Shown here: positions 51,832 through 61,917 of the stretch, piece after piece | Position numbering within the stretch: position 1 is the first letter of the stretch | Layout of the letters: the number at the start of each line of letters is the position of its first letter | DNA from: Holdemanella porci | Lineage (GTDB): Bacteria; Bacillota_I; Bacilli_A; Erysipelotrichales; Erysipelotrichaceae | DNA length: 64,000 nt | Assembly: GCF_019052655.1 (NCBI RefSeq) | Contig: NZ_JAHQVB010000003.1 | Span: forward strand, 1-64,000 | Direction of reading: 5' to 3' | The notes under the pieces: model-generated | Database searches by the model: none | Seen by the model: only the letters and a program-made list of their open reading frames with translations | What the model was told of the DNA's origin: nothing | Position numbers and translations under genes: made by a program

Positions 51832-54456
51832 ATGAACAAGACAACAAAGGAACTGATCAGTGAATATTTGGCTGATCAAACTAAAAAATTTGATTTAGTA
51901 CATGCGGATGCGTTTACTACAGTTGCAATATCTGATGCACTTCATATTTCACGAACTATTACAAGCCAGTACTTGAATGAGTTGTGTGAATCTAATGAAG
52001 TGTTCAAGGTTAAAAGTCGACCTGTGTATTTCTTTAATACTCGCTGCTTGAACCAAAGATATGGAATCAACGTTGAGAATTATGAATTTATTGATCTTGA
52101 AGAAATGGTTGAGTTTTTGCAAGATAATGGTCAACTAACTGATGTGTTTGCTGAACTGATAGGTCATGATGGTTCGTTAAAGCGAGTAATCAAAAGGTGT
52201 ACGGAAGCCTTTAATTATCCGCCAAACGGTTTATCATTCGTAATCTATGGTAATGAGGGTACTGGGAAGAAGAGCTTAGCAAAACTTATTTGTAAGCATT
52301 CCATCCTTAGTAAGGGAATTCTTGATAAGGATGCCAAAATTGCTGAGTACGATCTCTCAGTGGTTGATCCATTATCGATTCATCAGCAATTACAAGATTG
52401 TATAAATGCAAACAAACAGAATTCGCTATGTATTATCCTATCGCATTTTGAAAAAATCAGTGATTCATTGACTGGATACTTGATTCGATTCTTTGAAAAA
52501 AAGCAGAATGATCGTATTCATTTTATCTTTCTATCAAATGAAAGACCTGATGATTACCTTCCTTCATCTTTGGGAAAATATATACCAATTGCGGTTAAAC
52601 TAAAAGATTTTAGTGAAAGACCAAAGGAAGAACGAGAAGGAATTATTGTTGAGCTTTTCCGAAAAGAGGCAGCAAGTTTACATGTTCATATGTTGATTTG
52701 TTCAAATGTCTTAAAGACATTATCTAACTTTCAACCAAATCAGAATGTTGAAGAAATATTTAAAAAAGTGAAACTGATTTGTGCTCAGGCTATAAGTAAT
52801 CAAAAAAGTGATACAGTGACTATTCATACGTATTATCTTCCAGAAGAAATGTTTGAGTCACTAGAAATCTCAAGTGAGAATATCTCTTATATTGATTGTG
52901 ATACGTATACAAAAAGTAGCAAAATCAGCCAATTTGATGAATTATTTACTTCGGTAATCAAGTTGTGTGTTAAGAAAGAAAGTAACCTTATTGAAAAGTA
53001 TAGAAGCATTTACGATTTGATTGTAGAAACAATTATGAGTACTTCTAGAAATGAACAGACACTAAAGGGAACAGAAGCTACATTAGCCTTAATTGTGAAT
53101 CAGGTTGCAAAAAAGCACTTTATCAATATTCCAGGAAACTTTACGTTCGTTGTAGCAAAGTTGATGTACATCTATGAAGAGAACGAATCAATGTTTAAAC
53201 AACGCGAAGATAAAGAAAAGGTAAATATTGAAGCAGCTTTAAATAAAGTGAAGAGAATGTATGTCAGTGAAGCAATGATTGCGAATGAGATTAAATCTCT
53301 TTGCATGTCAAATCTTGAAAAGGAAATTCCTGGCATAGTTCAATTGATTATGATCTTAACTATCGCAGCTTATAACGTTGAGTTAAATAAGAATAAAACA
53401 TTTGGAGTCATTATCTGTCATGGTTATTCAACTGCTTCTTCAATGGCAGCGGCAGTTAATTCACTAATTGGATCTTACATATTTGATTCAATCGATATGC
53501 CAGTAACGACAACAATGGAAGAAATTCGGGCAACTCTAAGAGATAAATTGTCTAGAGTTAACGCTTATGCAGACCTTTGCATTATGGTCGATATGGGTTC
53601 ATTGGAAAACATTGCGGATGAGGAATTCACAAAAAACAGAAATGTGGCACTTATAAACAACGTAACAACAAAAATGGCTTTAGATATCGGCTATAAGATT
53701 AAAAACGGTGACCCAATTGATCGATATTTTATAGATGCAGATAAGAACTACAAGGTAGATTACGCTATCTTAAAGGGTAAGAAGAAAGATGTCATTTTAT
53801 TTACGAGTGAAAGTGGATTACAGACATCTCAAAGAATGGCAGACTTATTTGCAGATTCCTTCCCGGAAGAAATACCTGTTGATTTAAGAGCTGTACCGTT
53901 TGATTCATTGATTGATGATATTAATGAACTTCAACAAATGTACAACATACTATTTATAACAGGTACAGACAATCCGTTAATAAGTGACGTTGTATTTATT
54001 CCATTAGAGGATATTGTGACAACGACAAACTTGGATTTGGTGTCATCAAAATTAAATATGTATTTGGATGATAACAATTTAAAACAATTGATTATCAACA
54101 TTCGTACAAACTTTTCTTTGATGAATGTGTTGAATTATTTAACGATTTTAAATCCAAAACCACTTATGGATGAGACAACAATCGCGGTTGAAGATTTACA
54201 GAAACGTCGCCATGTGGAACTTGAAGGTAGAACGCTGGTAGGTATTTATATTCACGTTTGTATTCTTGTTGAAAGACTTGTAACTAAAACAGGAATGATT
54301 CGAGAAGACAGTGCAACGGAAGCATTTGTGAAAGAGCATGGAGATTTTATAGAGGATATAAAAGCATCGTTTGGAAATATAGAGAAACATTATAGTATCC
54401 AAATTCCGGATTCTGAAATGAAATATATTTATTCGTTTATTTATAGGGAGGATTGA
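51832..54456 (+). CDS. LevR-like PRD regulator with degenerate AAA+ domain
   Basis: A large (about 874 aa) regulator with the LevR layout: N-terminal HTH (AISDALHISRTITSQYLNEL), AAA+ domain, PRD, EIIA-Man-like domain (GVIICHGYSTASSMA) and a C-terminal PRD. Walker A is present (YGNEGTGKKSL), but the sigma-54 contact loop GAFTGA is absent and the Walker B site reads CIILSHFEK without Asp-Glu. It is therefore unlikely to activate sigma-54 RNA polymerase in the standard way. Start uncertain among ATG 51814, 51820 and 51832. It leads the mannose-family PTS operon by 2 nt. Confidence 0.82.
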   Translation: MNKTTKELISEYLADQTKKFDLVHADAFTTVAISDALHISRTITSQYLNELCESNEVFKVKSRPVYFFNTRCLNQRYGINVENYEFIDLEEMVEFLQDNGQLTDVFAELIGHDGSLKRVIKRCTEAFNYPPNGLSFVIYGNEGTGKKSLAKLICKHSILSKGILDKDAKIAEYDLSVVDPLSIHQQLQDCINANKQNSLCIILSHFEKISDSLTGYLIRFFEKKQNDRIHFIFLSNERPDDYLPSSLGKYIPIAVKLKDFSERPKEEREGIIVELFRKEAASLHVHMLICSNVLKTLSNFQPNQNVEEIFKKVKLICAQAISNQKSDTVTIHTYYLPEEMFESLEISSENISYIDCDTYTKSSKISQFDELFTSVIKLCVKKESNLIEKYRSIYDLIVETIMSTSRNEQTLKGTEATLALIVNQVAKKHFINIPGNFTFVVAKLMYIYEENESMFKQREDKEKVNIEAALNKVKRMYVSEAMIANEIKSLCMSNLEKEIPGIVQLIMILTIAAYNVELNKNKTFGVIICHGYSTASSMAAAVNSLIGSYIFDSIDMPVTTTMEEIRATLRDKLSRVNAYADLCIMVDMGSLENIADEEFTKNRNVALINNVTTKMALDIGYKIKNGDPIDRYFIDADKNYKVDYAILKGKKKDVILFTSESGLQTSQRMADLFADSFPEEIPVDLRAVPFDSLIDDINELQQMYNILFITGTDNPLISDVVFIPLEDIVTTTNLDLVSSKLNMYLDDNNLKQLIINIRTNFSLMNVLNYLTILNPKPLMDETTIAVEDLQKRRHVELEGRTLVGIYIHVCILVERLVTKTGMIREDSATEAFVKEHGDFIEDIKASFGNIEKHYSIQIPDSEMKYIYSFIYRED

Positions 54457-54458
54457 AT

Positions 54459-54872
54459 ATGAGTAAAAGAAAAATAGTTATTGCGACACATGGAACGCTT
54501 GCAGAGGGGTTTAAATCAGCACTACAAATTATTGCCGGGGCTGAAAATGTAGAAGCGTTTAATTGTTATACATCGCCAGATTTTAATCTTCAAGAAACAA
54601 TTCAAAAAGTAATGGACTCTAAAGGTTCAGAAGAAGAATTGTTTGTATTCACAGATTTGTTTGGTGGATCAGTAAATAATGGGTTTGTCGCAGCTTTGAA
54701 AACATATGATTTCCATCTAATTACAAATACTAGTTTAGGACTCTTGATTGATTTTATCTTGATGGAGCCTGATGTAGAAACTTTGAAAAAGAAGTTTGAT
54801 GAAAAAGAATTTAATGCTGTTTATTGTAACGACTTTATAAGCAATATGACGGACATTGAAGATGATCTGTAA
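54459..54872 (+). CDS. PTS mannose-family EIIA
   Basis: A 137-aa EIIA-Man domain protein; the phosphorylated histidine is in VIATHGTLAEG at residue 10. FVFTDLFGGSVNNG is the second family motif. ATG 54459 has GGGAGGA upstream. It feeds the separate EIIB. Confidence 0.92.
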   Translation: MSKRKIVIATHGTLAEGFKSALQIIAGAENVEAFNCYTSPDFNLQETIQKVMDSKGSEEELFVFTDLFGGSVNNGFVAALKTYDFHLITNTSLGLLIDFILMEPDVETLKKKFDEKEFNAVYCNDFISNMTDIEDDL

Positions 54873-54892
54873 GAGAAACGGAGGTGAAAATT

Positions 54893-55357
54893 ATGATTAA
54901 AGCACTACGGATCGACCATCGATTGGTACATGGGCAAGTAGCATTTACTTGGACACATTTCTTGGGAGCAACGAGAATAATTGTTATTGATGATAAAGCA
55001 GCTGGAGATGATTTCCAAAAGATGGCATTAAATATGGCAAAACCAGCAGGAGTTAAATTGAATGTATTCTCTGTAGCTAAAGCAGTTGAAAGAGCAGAAA
55101 AGATTGATTCATTAAGTGATTCGGTATTCATTATTTTTGGATCAACAAAAGATGCAGCAGGATATATCACAGCACATCCAGTATTTAAAGAATTGAATCT
55201 TGGTGGTATTGCCAAAAAAGATGGGTCAAAAAACTATGGAGATGTAGTTTATTTGACACCTGAGGAAGAGGAAGATCTTCGTAAGATCAAAGCAACAGGT
55301 TGTCAATTGTTCATGCAACAATTGCCAACAACAAAACGTGAATCATTAGATTTATAA
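54893..55357 (+). CDS. PTS mannose-family EIIB
   Basis: A 154-aa EIIB-Man/Sor protein beginning IKALRIDHRLVHGQVAFTW with the phosphorylated histidine at residue 15 (second His of DHRLVHGQ). ATG 54893 has GGAGGTG upstream. Confidence 0.93.
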   Translation: MIKALRIDHRLVHGQVAFTWTHFLGATRIIVIDDKAAGDDFQKMALNMAKPAGVKLNVFSVAKAVERAEKIDSLSDSVFIIFGSTKDAAGYITAHPVFKELNLGGIAKKDGSKNYGDVVYLTPEEEEDLRKIKATGCQLFMQQLPTTKRESLDL

Positions 55358-55387
55358 TTCTTAAATTTGTAGAAGGAGAAGTTATTT

Positions 55388-56185
55388 ATGAAATTAGCTT
55401 ATACACTAATCGTGGTTTTAATTTCTATTATGATGAAATTAGATTCCAGAATGTTTGGACGTCTAAACTTCGAAAGACCATTATTGACATGTACAATTTG
55501 TGGTTTGTTACTTGGTAATTTACAAGTTGGTTTAGCAGTTGGAGCCCAAATGGAATTGGCAACATTAGGTATGATGTCAATTGGTGCTTCTGGAATTGAT
55601 ATGAACATGGGTTCTTTAGTTGGTTGTGCAATTTGTATTATGTCAGGTGCAAACATCGAAACAGCAATCACAATTGCAGTACCAATGACATTGTTATCAA
55701 CAATTATCGAAACTTGTGCGGATGTAATTCGTATTCAATTTACACACATGATTGATGCAGCTGTTGAAAGAGAAGATTTCAAAAAAGCTAAACGTATTGA
55801 TATCGTATACGGACCATCATTATATGTAATTTGTACAATCATTCCAGTATTCTTATCAGTATACTTTGGAGCAGATCTTGTACAATCAATCGCTAGTGTA
55901 ATTCCTGCATGGGTTACTGATGGTGTTACATTAGGTGCCAACATCATCGCATTCTTCGGATTTGCAATGTTATTAACTACAATGGTTAACAAAAATACAG
56001 TTGTATATTTCTTCGCTGGATTCTTGTTAGCTGCTTATTCTGGATTGGATTTAACAGCAATCGCCCTAATCGGTATTGTTATTGCATTGATTCTTTATAC
56101 AGTTAAATACACTGGTGGCGGTGTGAAAGCGGCAGTAGCTTCTAGTTCGAATTCCTTAGATGAATTAGAAGATTTAGATAACTAA
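55388..56185 (+). CDS. PTS mannose-family EIIC
   Basis: A 265-aa membrane protein of the ManY/SorA family with about seven hydrophobic segments; VGAQMELATLGMMSIG and GANIETAITIAVP are family motifs. It ends in a Ser/acidic tail. Partners EIID to form the translocation channel. Confidence 0.92.
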   Translation: MKLAYTLIVVLISIMMKLDSRMFGRLNFERPLLTCTICGLLLGNLQVGLAVGAQMELATLGMMSIGASGIDMNMGSLVGCAICIMSGANIETAITIAVPMTLLSTIIETCADVIRIQFTHMIDAAVEREDFKKAKRIDIVYGPSLYVICTIIPVFLSVYFGADLVQSIASVIPAWVTDGVTLGANIIAFFGFAMLLTTMVNKNTVVYFFAGFLLAAYSGLDLTAIALIGIVIALILYTVKYTGGGVKAAVASSSNSLDELEDLDN

Positions 56186-56201
56186 GAAGGGAGAACTACT
56201 T

Positions 56202-57041
56202 ATGTCTATTAAAGGTTTAGAAGCACAAAGAAATTATCCACTAAATAAAAAGTTAAAAGAAATCTTCTGGGGTTCTTGGTGTATGCAAACAAACTGGAAC
56301 TATGAAAGACAGATGAATACAGCTTTTATGTATGGTATGTCTAAAACAATTGATCGTTTGTATCCAGATCCAGATGAAATAGATAAGAAAAAAGAAGCAT
56401 ATCAAAGACACCTTGAGTTCTTTAACATCACACCACAGTGTGCATCATTGGTTTACGGTATTTGTATTGCCATGGAAGAAGAATATGCTGAACATCCAGA
56501 TACATTTGATCCAGGTGCAATCAATGCAGTTAAAGTTGCTTTGATGGGTCCTTTATCAGGTATTGGTGATTCATTGTTCCAAGGAACAATTCGTATTATC
56601 GCAATGTCAATTGGTATTTCATTAGCTCAACAAGGAAGTATTGTAGGACCAATCTTAGCAGCGCTGATCTCTATTGGAACTTCAGCTCCATTTACTTGGT
56701 TCATGGGTAAATTGGGTTATACAAAAGGACAAGATTTCGTAAGACAAATGGCAGAAGCAGATTTGATGGAAAAAGTAATGTTTGGATGCTCAATTGCAGG
56801 TTTATTCGTAATTGGTGGTATGTCAGCTTCATTAGCAAACTTAACAACTCCACTTAAATTTGGAGAAGCATTCGTATTACAAAATGTATTAGATGGTATT
56901 ATGCCAAAAATGATTCCACTTGCAGTAACTTGGATTATGTACTTCATTATTAAATCAGGAAAAGTTAAACCTATGGTTGTAATCTTGAGTTGCTTCGTTA
57001 TTGGAATTGTATTGAATTACTTTGGTATTCTAGCTTGCTAA
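56202..57041 (+). CDS. PTS mannose-family EIID
   Basis: A 279-aa membrane subunit. The cytoplasmic N-terminal part has WGSWCMQTNWNYERQMN and the signature KVALMGPLSGIGDSLFQGT, and about four membrane segments close the C-terminus. Within mannose-family systems this module next to a FrlB-like SIS protein resembles fructoselysine/glucoselysine transporters. Confidence 0.93.
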   Translation: MSIKGLEAQRNYPLNKKLKEIFWGSWCMQTNWNYERQMNTAFMYGMSKTIDRLYPDPDEIDKKKEAYQRHLEFFNITPQCASLVYGICIAMEEEYAEHPDTFDPGAINAVKVALMGPLSGIGDSLFQGTIRIIAMSIGISLAQQGSIVGPILAALISIGTSAPFTWFMGKLGYTKGQDFVRQMAEADLMEKVMFGCSIAGLFVIGGMSASLANLTTPLKFGEAFVLQNVLDGIMPKMIPLAVTWIMYFIIKSGKVKPMVVILSCFVIGIVLNYFGILAC

Positions 57042-57092
57042 AGCTTTGAATAAAAATATTTTAAGATCGAAAAGGAAAAGAGGGTAAAAATT

Positions 57093-58064
57093 ATGTTCGA
57101 TGTAAAAAAGATGATTGAAGAAATCGCAGCAAAAAAGGAAATCAAAAACGTTAGTTTCGTTGGTTGTGGAGGGTCATTAGCATGTTTCTTTGCTCCTCAC
57201 TATTATGTAACTCATGAAGCTAAAACATTGACAACATTGTATGAAAATGCTAATGAATTTACAAATGACACACCTGCATTCATCAATGAAAATGCAATCG
57301 TTGTATGTGCTAGCCGTAGAGGTAATACTCCACAAACTGTTGAAGCAGCTAAAAAAGCAAAAGAATGTGGTGCTACAGTAATTGGATTACAATTAGAAAC
57401 AGGTACACCATTAGAAGAAATTTGTGATTACATTGTACAGTTCAAAGATACTGGAGCAGATGGTGCTTTATATGAAGAATCAAAGAGTTCTTTAGCATTA
57501 CAAATCGCTTATGAAACTGTAAATGTTGTTGAACATAATACAGAAACTTACGAAAAAATGGTTGCAGCTACTAAGAAAATGAATGACATCATTCCTGCAG
57601 CAGTTAAAGCTTGTGTACCAGATGCAGTTAAATTCTCTGTAGACTATGCAAATGATGACATTATCTACACTATGGGATCAGGTACAGGTTATGCTGGAGC
57701 TCACCAACAAACAATTTGTATCTTCATGGAAATGCAATGGATCAACTCATCAGCAATTCACTCAGATGAATTCTTCAATGGACCATTCGAAATCACTGAA
57801 AAAGATACAGCTTACTTAATGCTTAAATCAACTGGTGCAACTAGAGCCGTAGATGAAAGAGCTCTTCGCTTCTTAAGCAAATTCAATAACCACACAACAG
57901 TATTAGATGGATATGACTATGGTATGAAGGAACTTGGAGAAGTTTCAGGATATTTCGATCATGACTTCTACAGCGAATTATTGGATGTTTATAACAATCT
58001 ATTAGCAGATCGTCGTCAACACCCATTAAGCTGGAGAAAATACATGTGGAAATTTAACTACTAA
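57093..58064 (+). CDS. SIS-domain deglycase (FrlB/GfrF-like)
   Basis: A 323-aa double-SIS protein. FVGCGGSLACFFAPHYY and CASRRGNTPQTVEA form the first sugar-phosphate site; TMGSGTGYAGAHQQ and SAIHSDEFFNGPFE the second, the latter matching the catalytic region of FrlB, which splits fructoselysine-6-phosphate into glucose-6-phosphate and lysine. With the PTS delivering a phosphorylated substrate, this fits the GfrF role. The exact amine is not readable from sequence. Confidence 0.8.
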   Translation: MFDVKKMIEEIAAKKEIKNVSFVGCGGSLACFFAPHYYVTHEAKTLTTLYENANEFTNDTPAFINENAIVVCASRRGNTPQTVEAAKKAKECGATVIGLQLETGTPLEEICDYIVQFKDTGADGALYEESKSSLALQIAYETVNVVEHNTETYEKMVAATKKMNDIIPAAVKACVPDAVKFSVDYANDDIIYTMGSGTGYAGAHQQTICIFMEMQWINSSAIHSDEFFNGPFEITEKDTAYLMLKSTGATRAVDERALRFLSKFNNHTTVLDGYDYGMKELGEVSGYFDHDFYSELLDVYNNLLADRRQHPLSWRKYMWKFNY

Positions 58065-58089
58065 AAATAGTTATTTCTCATAATTTTTC

Positions 58090-58125
58090 AAGTCAGTAGT
58101 CAGACGACTACTGACTTTCTTTTTA
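58090..58125 (+). terminator. terminator inside the Amadori-type locus
   Basis: An 11-bp stem, AAGTCAGTAGT/ACTACTGACTT, then TTTCTTTTT. It separates the PTS-FrlB unit from the MATE-YitT-HAD-SIS unit, or lowers read-through to it. Confidence 0.88.
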
Positions 58126-58149
58126 GGCTACATGGAAGGGGGTAATAAA

Positions 58150-59520
58150 ATGGATACAAAAAAAATAGATGCTAAGATTCGGCATATTTTAATTCCTGCT
58201 ATTTTAGAGAATGCTTTTTTGATTTTGTCTGACATGATTTTAACTGGATATATTGGTCGATTAACCATATCTGAGATTAGTGCTTATGGTATTTCAACAA
58301 GAATCTACGGTATTTATTTTTCAATACTTAAAGGATTTGGAATCGGAGCTATGGTTGTTTTTGCTAGAGCGTTTGGCTCAAAAAACAAGGAGAAAGGGTT
58401 ACTGTATTATAAGCAAGCCTTAATAATTTCGCTTTTTGTGGCGGTGATTGCAGCGGTTGGAATTTGGTTATTTCCAAATGAACTGTTATCTACAATGAGT
58501 ACAGATTCAAGGCTATTAACTTATGGTGCTTCTTTCCTGAAAGTTCATGTATTGGCGTATCCGTTATTAGCTATAATTCATTTGAATTCAGCAGTATTTC
58601 AGGCGGATGGAAACACAAAAACGCCACTTTATATTGCTACAATAGGAAATGGGATAAGTGTTGTTTTAGGGTATATTTTGATTTTAGGGTTTGGACCTGT
58701 AAAAGGATTAGGTCTTTATGGAGCTGCTATCACAAATAATGTTCGAATTATAGTAATGATGTTAGTAGGTCTTTATCTGTTATTTGCTAAAAATGGTATG
58801 TTTGATCGTGTGAAAATTGAAAAACCAATATTTAATATGGATATGATCAAAGACGTATTGAAGTTTGGCGTTCCAACTGCAATAGGGAATTCTTTCTGGA
58901 ATTTTGCTTCTGTCTTTTTATCAACTTTCATTCTAACTTATGGAGAAAAATTCTATGCTGCTTATCAAATTGGATTACAGGCAGAAGGGTTCTGCGATAT
59001 GATGGCTTCTGGTTTCTTGACGGCTTCGATGGCTTTAGCTAGCCAGGCAATAGGAGCAAATGATGAGAAGATGTATAAATCGGCATATCAAAGATTGAGC
59101 TTTTATTGTTTAATCATTAGTGGAATTAATATGATATTCTTGCTTTTGTTCTCAAAACAGGTTTTGTATTTGTTGACGGACAAAGAGGAATTGGTTGCTA
59201 TTGCACATTTATATTTATTGCTGATGGTTTTCTCACAATTCCCGGAAATGAAATCAAAAGTATTATATGGATATATTCGATCTGCAGGATCAAGCACATT
59301 ACCTACGGTAATAGATACAATTGGTATTTGGGGCGTTCGTGTGTTCTTATGTTACTTAGTTAGCACAGTTTTAAAAATGGATATTGTATGGATATGGTGG
59401 ATTATTAATGCGGATCAATGGGTAAGATATTTATTATCTTTATTGGTATTTGTGGTAAAAAAATTAAATAATTATCTAAGTGTATCTCCATACAAAGTTG
59501 CTAGATGTAGAGGAAGATAA
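58150..59520 (+). CDS. MATE family efflux transporter
   Basis: A 456-aa membrane protein with twelve predicted helices in two repeats; LIPAILENAFLILSDMI and, at the repeat, KFGVPTAIGNSFWNF are MATE signatures. Na+- or H+-driven export of a small compound, perhaps one related to this sugar-amine locus. ATG 58150 chosen because GAAGGGGG precedes it. Confidence 0.9.
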   Translation: MDTKKIDAKIRHILIPAILENAFLILSDMILTGYIGRLTISEISAYGISTRIYGIYFSILKGFGIGAMVVFARAFGSKNKEKGLLYYKQALIISLFVAVIAAVGIWLFPNELLSTMSTDSRLLTYGASFLKVHVLAYPLLAIIHLNSAVFQADGNTKTPLYIATIGNGISVVLGYILILGFGPVKGLGLYGAAITNNVRIIVMMLVGLYLLFAKNGMFDRVKIEKPIFNMDMIKDVLKFGVPTAIGNSFWNFASVFLSTFILTYGEKFYAAYQIGLQAEGFCDMMASGFLTASMALASQAIGANDEKMYKSAYQRLSFYCLIISGINMIFLLLFSKQVLYLLTDKEELVAIAHLYLLLMVFSQFPEMKSKVLYGYIRSAGSSTLPTVIDTIGIWGVRVFLCYLVSTVLKMDIVWIWWIINADQWVRYLLSLLVFVVKKLNNYLSVSPYKVARCRGR

Positions 59521-59589
59521 TGAATCGTATTTGTTTAAAATGCCTATGAAAATAGAGCTTTAGATTTAATTTTGGAAATGGGATTATAT

Positions 59590-60216
59590 ATGAAAAAAAT
59601 GATTTTTATGATGATATACGATGTAATTGGATCTGTTTTTATAGGCGTTAGTATTGTTTGCTTTGCGGTAGCTGCTGATTTTGCTCCGGGAGGAGTTAAT
59701 GGAATTGCAGTTATGGCAAATTATTTGACAAATATTCCTATTGGACTTGCGACAATCTTAATTAATATTCCGATTATATTGTTTACATTTCGTTCATTAG
59801 GAAAAGCATTCTTCTTGTATTCAGTGAAAACAATGGTAATAAGTTCTTTTCTAATTGACTATGTACTTTGTCGTTTGCCGCTGTATCACGGAAGTCGTTT
59901 ATTAGCTGCTATGCTTGCTGGCATAACAGCAGGTATTGGATATTCACTTATTTTTAATGAGGGTTCATCAACGGGAGGAACAGATTTTATAATTGCAGCC
60001 ATTAAAAAGAAAAGGCCAAAAATGACTTTTGGATTATTGGCATTTGCAGTTGATGGGATTATTGTTTTACTTTCGATATTTGTGTTTAAAGAAGCTTTAG
60101 CTTTTATTTATGGGATAGTTTATACCATAGTAACAAGTGTGGCTTTAGATTTGTGTACTTTTGTGTTGAAAAAATGTCATTTGACATATGTAGATTGTGA
60201 GGAAGATATAAAATGA
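59590..60216 (+). CDS. YitT-family membrane protein, short form
   Basis: A 208-aa DUF161/YitT membrane protein with about five helices and the motifs FAPGGVNGIAVMANYLT and FNEGSSTGGTDFIIAAI. Usual YitT proteins are about 280 aa and end in a soluble DUF2179 domain, which is missing here. Function of the family is unknown. It overlaps the HAD gene by 4 nt. Confidence 0.85.
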   Translation: MKKMIFMMIYDVIGSVFIGVSIVCFAVAADFAPGGVNGIAVMANYLTNIPIGLATILINIPIILFTFRSLGKAFFLYSVKTMVISSFLIDYVLCRLPLYHGSRLLAAMLAGITAGIGYSLIFNEGSSTGGTDFIIAAIKKKRPKMTFGLLAFAVDGIIVLLSIFVFKEALAFIYGIVYTIVTSVALDLCTFVLKKCHLTYVDCEEDIK

Positions 60217-60863
60217 AAAATCCAAAAATGATTATATTTGATGTTGATGGTTTGTTATTAAATACTGAGTTTTTGTGGAGAAAAGCTTGGAAAGATGTTG
60301 CTGCTAAATATGGGGTTCCAAAGTTCGGAGAGGTTTTTTGTAAGGTTGTTGGAATTTCAGGTAGTGATGTTGAAAGAGTTTTGAATAATGAACTGCCAGA
60401 TGTTGAAAACCGTATGGAATTATTAGATATTGCTCGCAGTGTAGGTACTGAATATTTGGAAAATGACATTGAATTGATGCCAGGCGTAACTGAATTACTG
60501 GATGTTTTAGAGAATAAAAATATCCGCAAAGCAGTAGCAACAACAACGTCTAGAGATGCGACAATCAAAAGATTAACAAAATTAGGCTTGATTAATCGAT
60601 TTGAATATATTCTTTGTGGAGATGAAGTAACAAAGAGAAAACCCAATCCAGAGATTTATCAAAAAGTTTTAAAAGCTGTTAATTGTGATCCAAATCAAGT
60701 GATGGTTTTAGAAGATACAGGATATGGAGTACAAGCAGCACATGATGCGGGCATTCAAGTTGTAATGGTTCCATCTATAAATGCACCTACAAATAAAGAT
60801 AAAGAAAATGCATCTTATATTAAGAAAAGTTTATATGAAGTAATCTCTATGTTGGAGGCTTAA
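60213..60863 (+). CDS. HAD hydrolase, beta-phosphoglucomutase-like
   Basis: A 216-aa HAD-IA enzyme: nucleophile IIFDVDGLLLNTE, motif II VATTTS, lysine in KRKPNPEIYQK, motif IV VLEDTGYGVQAA. Family members are sugar phosphatases or phosphoglucomutases. In this operon it might act on a phosphorylated sugar or amine adduct; this is inference. Confidence 0.88.
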   Translation: MKNPKMIIFDVDGLLLNTEFLWRKAWKDVAAKYGVPKFGEVFCKVVGISGSDVERVLNNELPDVENRMELLDIARSVGTEYLENDIELMPGVTELLDVLENKNIRKAVATTTSRDATIKRLTKLGLINRFEYILCGDEVTKRKPNPEIYQKVLKAVNCDPNQVMVLEDTGYGVQAAHDAGIQVVMVPSINAPTNKDKENASYIKKSLYEVISMLEA

Positions 60864-60867
60864 TAAT

Positions 60868-61917
60868 ATGAAAGATATGTATGATTATATTATGGAAACT
60901 CCAGATGCGATTCGTGAAGTAATTGAAAAATCAAAACAAAATAATGAAGATTGTATTCGATATATAAAGGGTAAAAAGATAGGGCATATTTATCTAGTTG
61001 CATCAGGAACGAGTTATTCAGCTGCATTATCATGTATAAAGCCAATTGAAAAATTAATGAATATTCCTGTATATGCAGTATATGCGATGGAGTTTGTGGA
61101 TAATACAGATATTGTTGAAGATAATGCGCTAGTAATCGGAATATCTCAGGCAGGACAATCTTCATCTACAATCCAAGCCTTAGATAAAGCCAAAGAAATG
61201 GGATGTTTAACTTTGGCTTGTTCTGCACAAAAGGATGTTCCCGTAACTGCTCATGCAGATAGTTTTTTGAAAATTGAAGTAGAAGAAGATATAGGGCCAA
61301 AAACAAAGGGTTATTATTGCAGTGTGATCGCAATTTTAATGTTGTTTTTAGAATTATCTAAAGAAGATTCCGAAAAGTGGATTTCTAAAATACTAGGTAC
61401 AATTGATTTGATACCGGACATCGCAAAGACAACAAAACAATGGTATGAGAGTGAAAAAGAAGAATTGAAAAGGTTTAAAAATATTATTGTGATTGGTTAT
61501 GATAAATGCCTTCCTGCTGCAACAGAAGGTGCTTTGAAAATATTAGAAACTGTACAATGCTGCGTTCGCTATTATGAATTAGAAGAGTTTATGCATGGGA
61601 TTTATCATGGAATTGATAAGAGTACACTTATTCTAGCTTTAGGAAATCAGTCAAGACATTTAAACCGTATGGTTCGTCTTTTAGGATACTTAAAAGAACA
61701 TAAGAATGCTACTACATATTTGATATCTCAGAATAAAGTAATAAAACATGATTTTAGCTATCCGTTTATTGAAGATTCGCTCTTTGTTTCTTTTGAATAC
61801 TTGACGGTATTGCAAGTTCTGGGAGAATTAATGTGTCATGACAGAGGTGTGGATTTGTATGACACTGTTGATGAAAATTTCCATGAATATATGGAAAGTT
61901 ATGTTTATGAAAAGTAA
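60868..61917 (+). CDS. SIS-domain deglycase (GfrE/AgaS-like)
   Basis: A 349-aa GlmS-isomerase-like protein with two SIS domains. YLVASGTSYSAALSC and GISQAGQSSSTIQAL are the phosphosugar loops; YYELEEFMHGIYHGID is the catalytic-region helix typical of GlmS-like sugar-phosphate deaminases and deglycases. Together with the FrlB-like gene at 57 kb it gives the two-deglycase set known for glucoselysine (GfrE) and fructoselysine (GfrF) use in Salmonella. Confidence 0.75.
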   Translation: MKDMYDYIMETPDAIREVIEKSKQNNEDCIRYIKGKKIGHIYLVASGTSYSAALSCIKPIEKLMNIPVYAVYAMEFVDNTDIVEDNALVIGISQAGQSSSTIQALDKAKEMGCLTLACSAQKDVPVTAHADSFLKIEVEEDIGPKTKGYYCSVIAILMLFLELSKEDSEKWISKILGTIDLIPDIAKTTKQWYESEKEELKRFKNIIVIGYDKCLPAATEGALKILETVQCCVRYYELEEFMHGIYHGIDKSTLILALGNQSRHLNRMVRLLGYLKEHKNATTYLISQNKVIKHDFSYPFIEDSLFVSFEYLTVLQVLGELMCHDRGVDLYDTVDENFHEYMESYVYEK

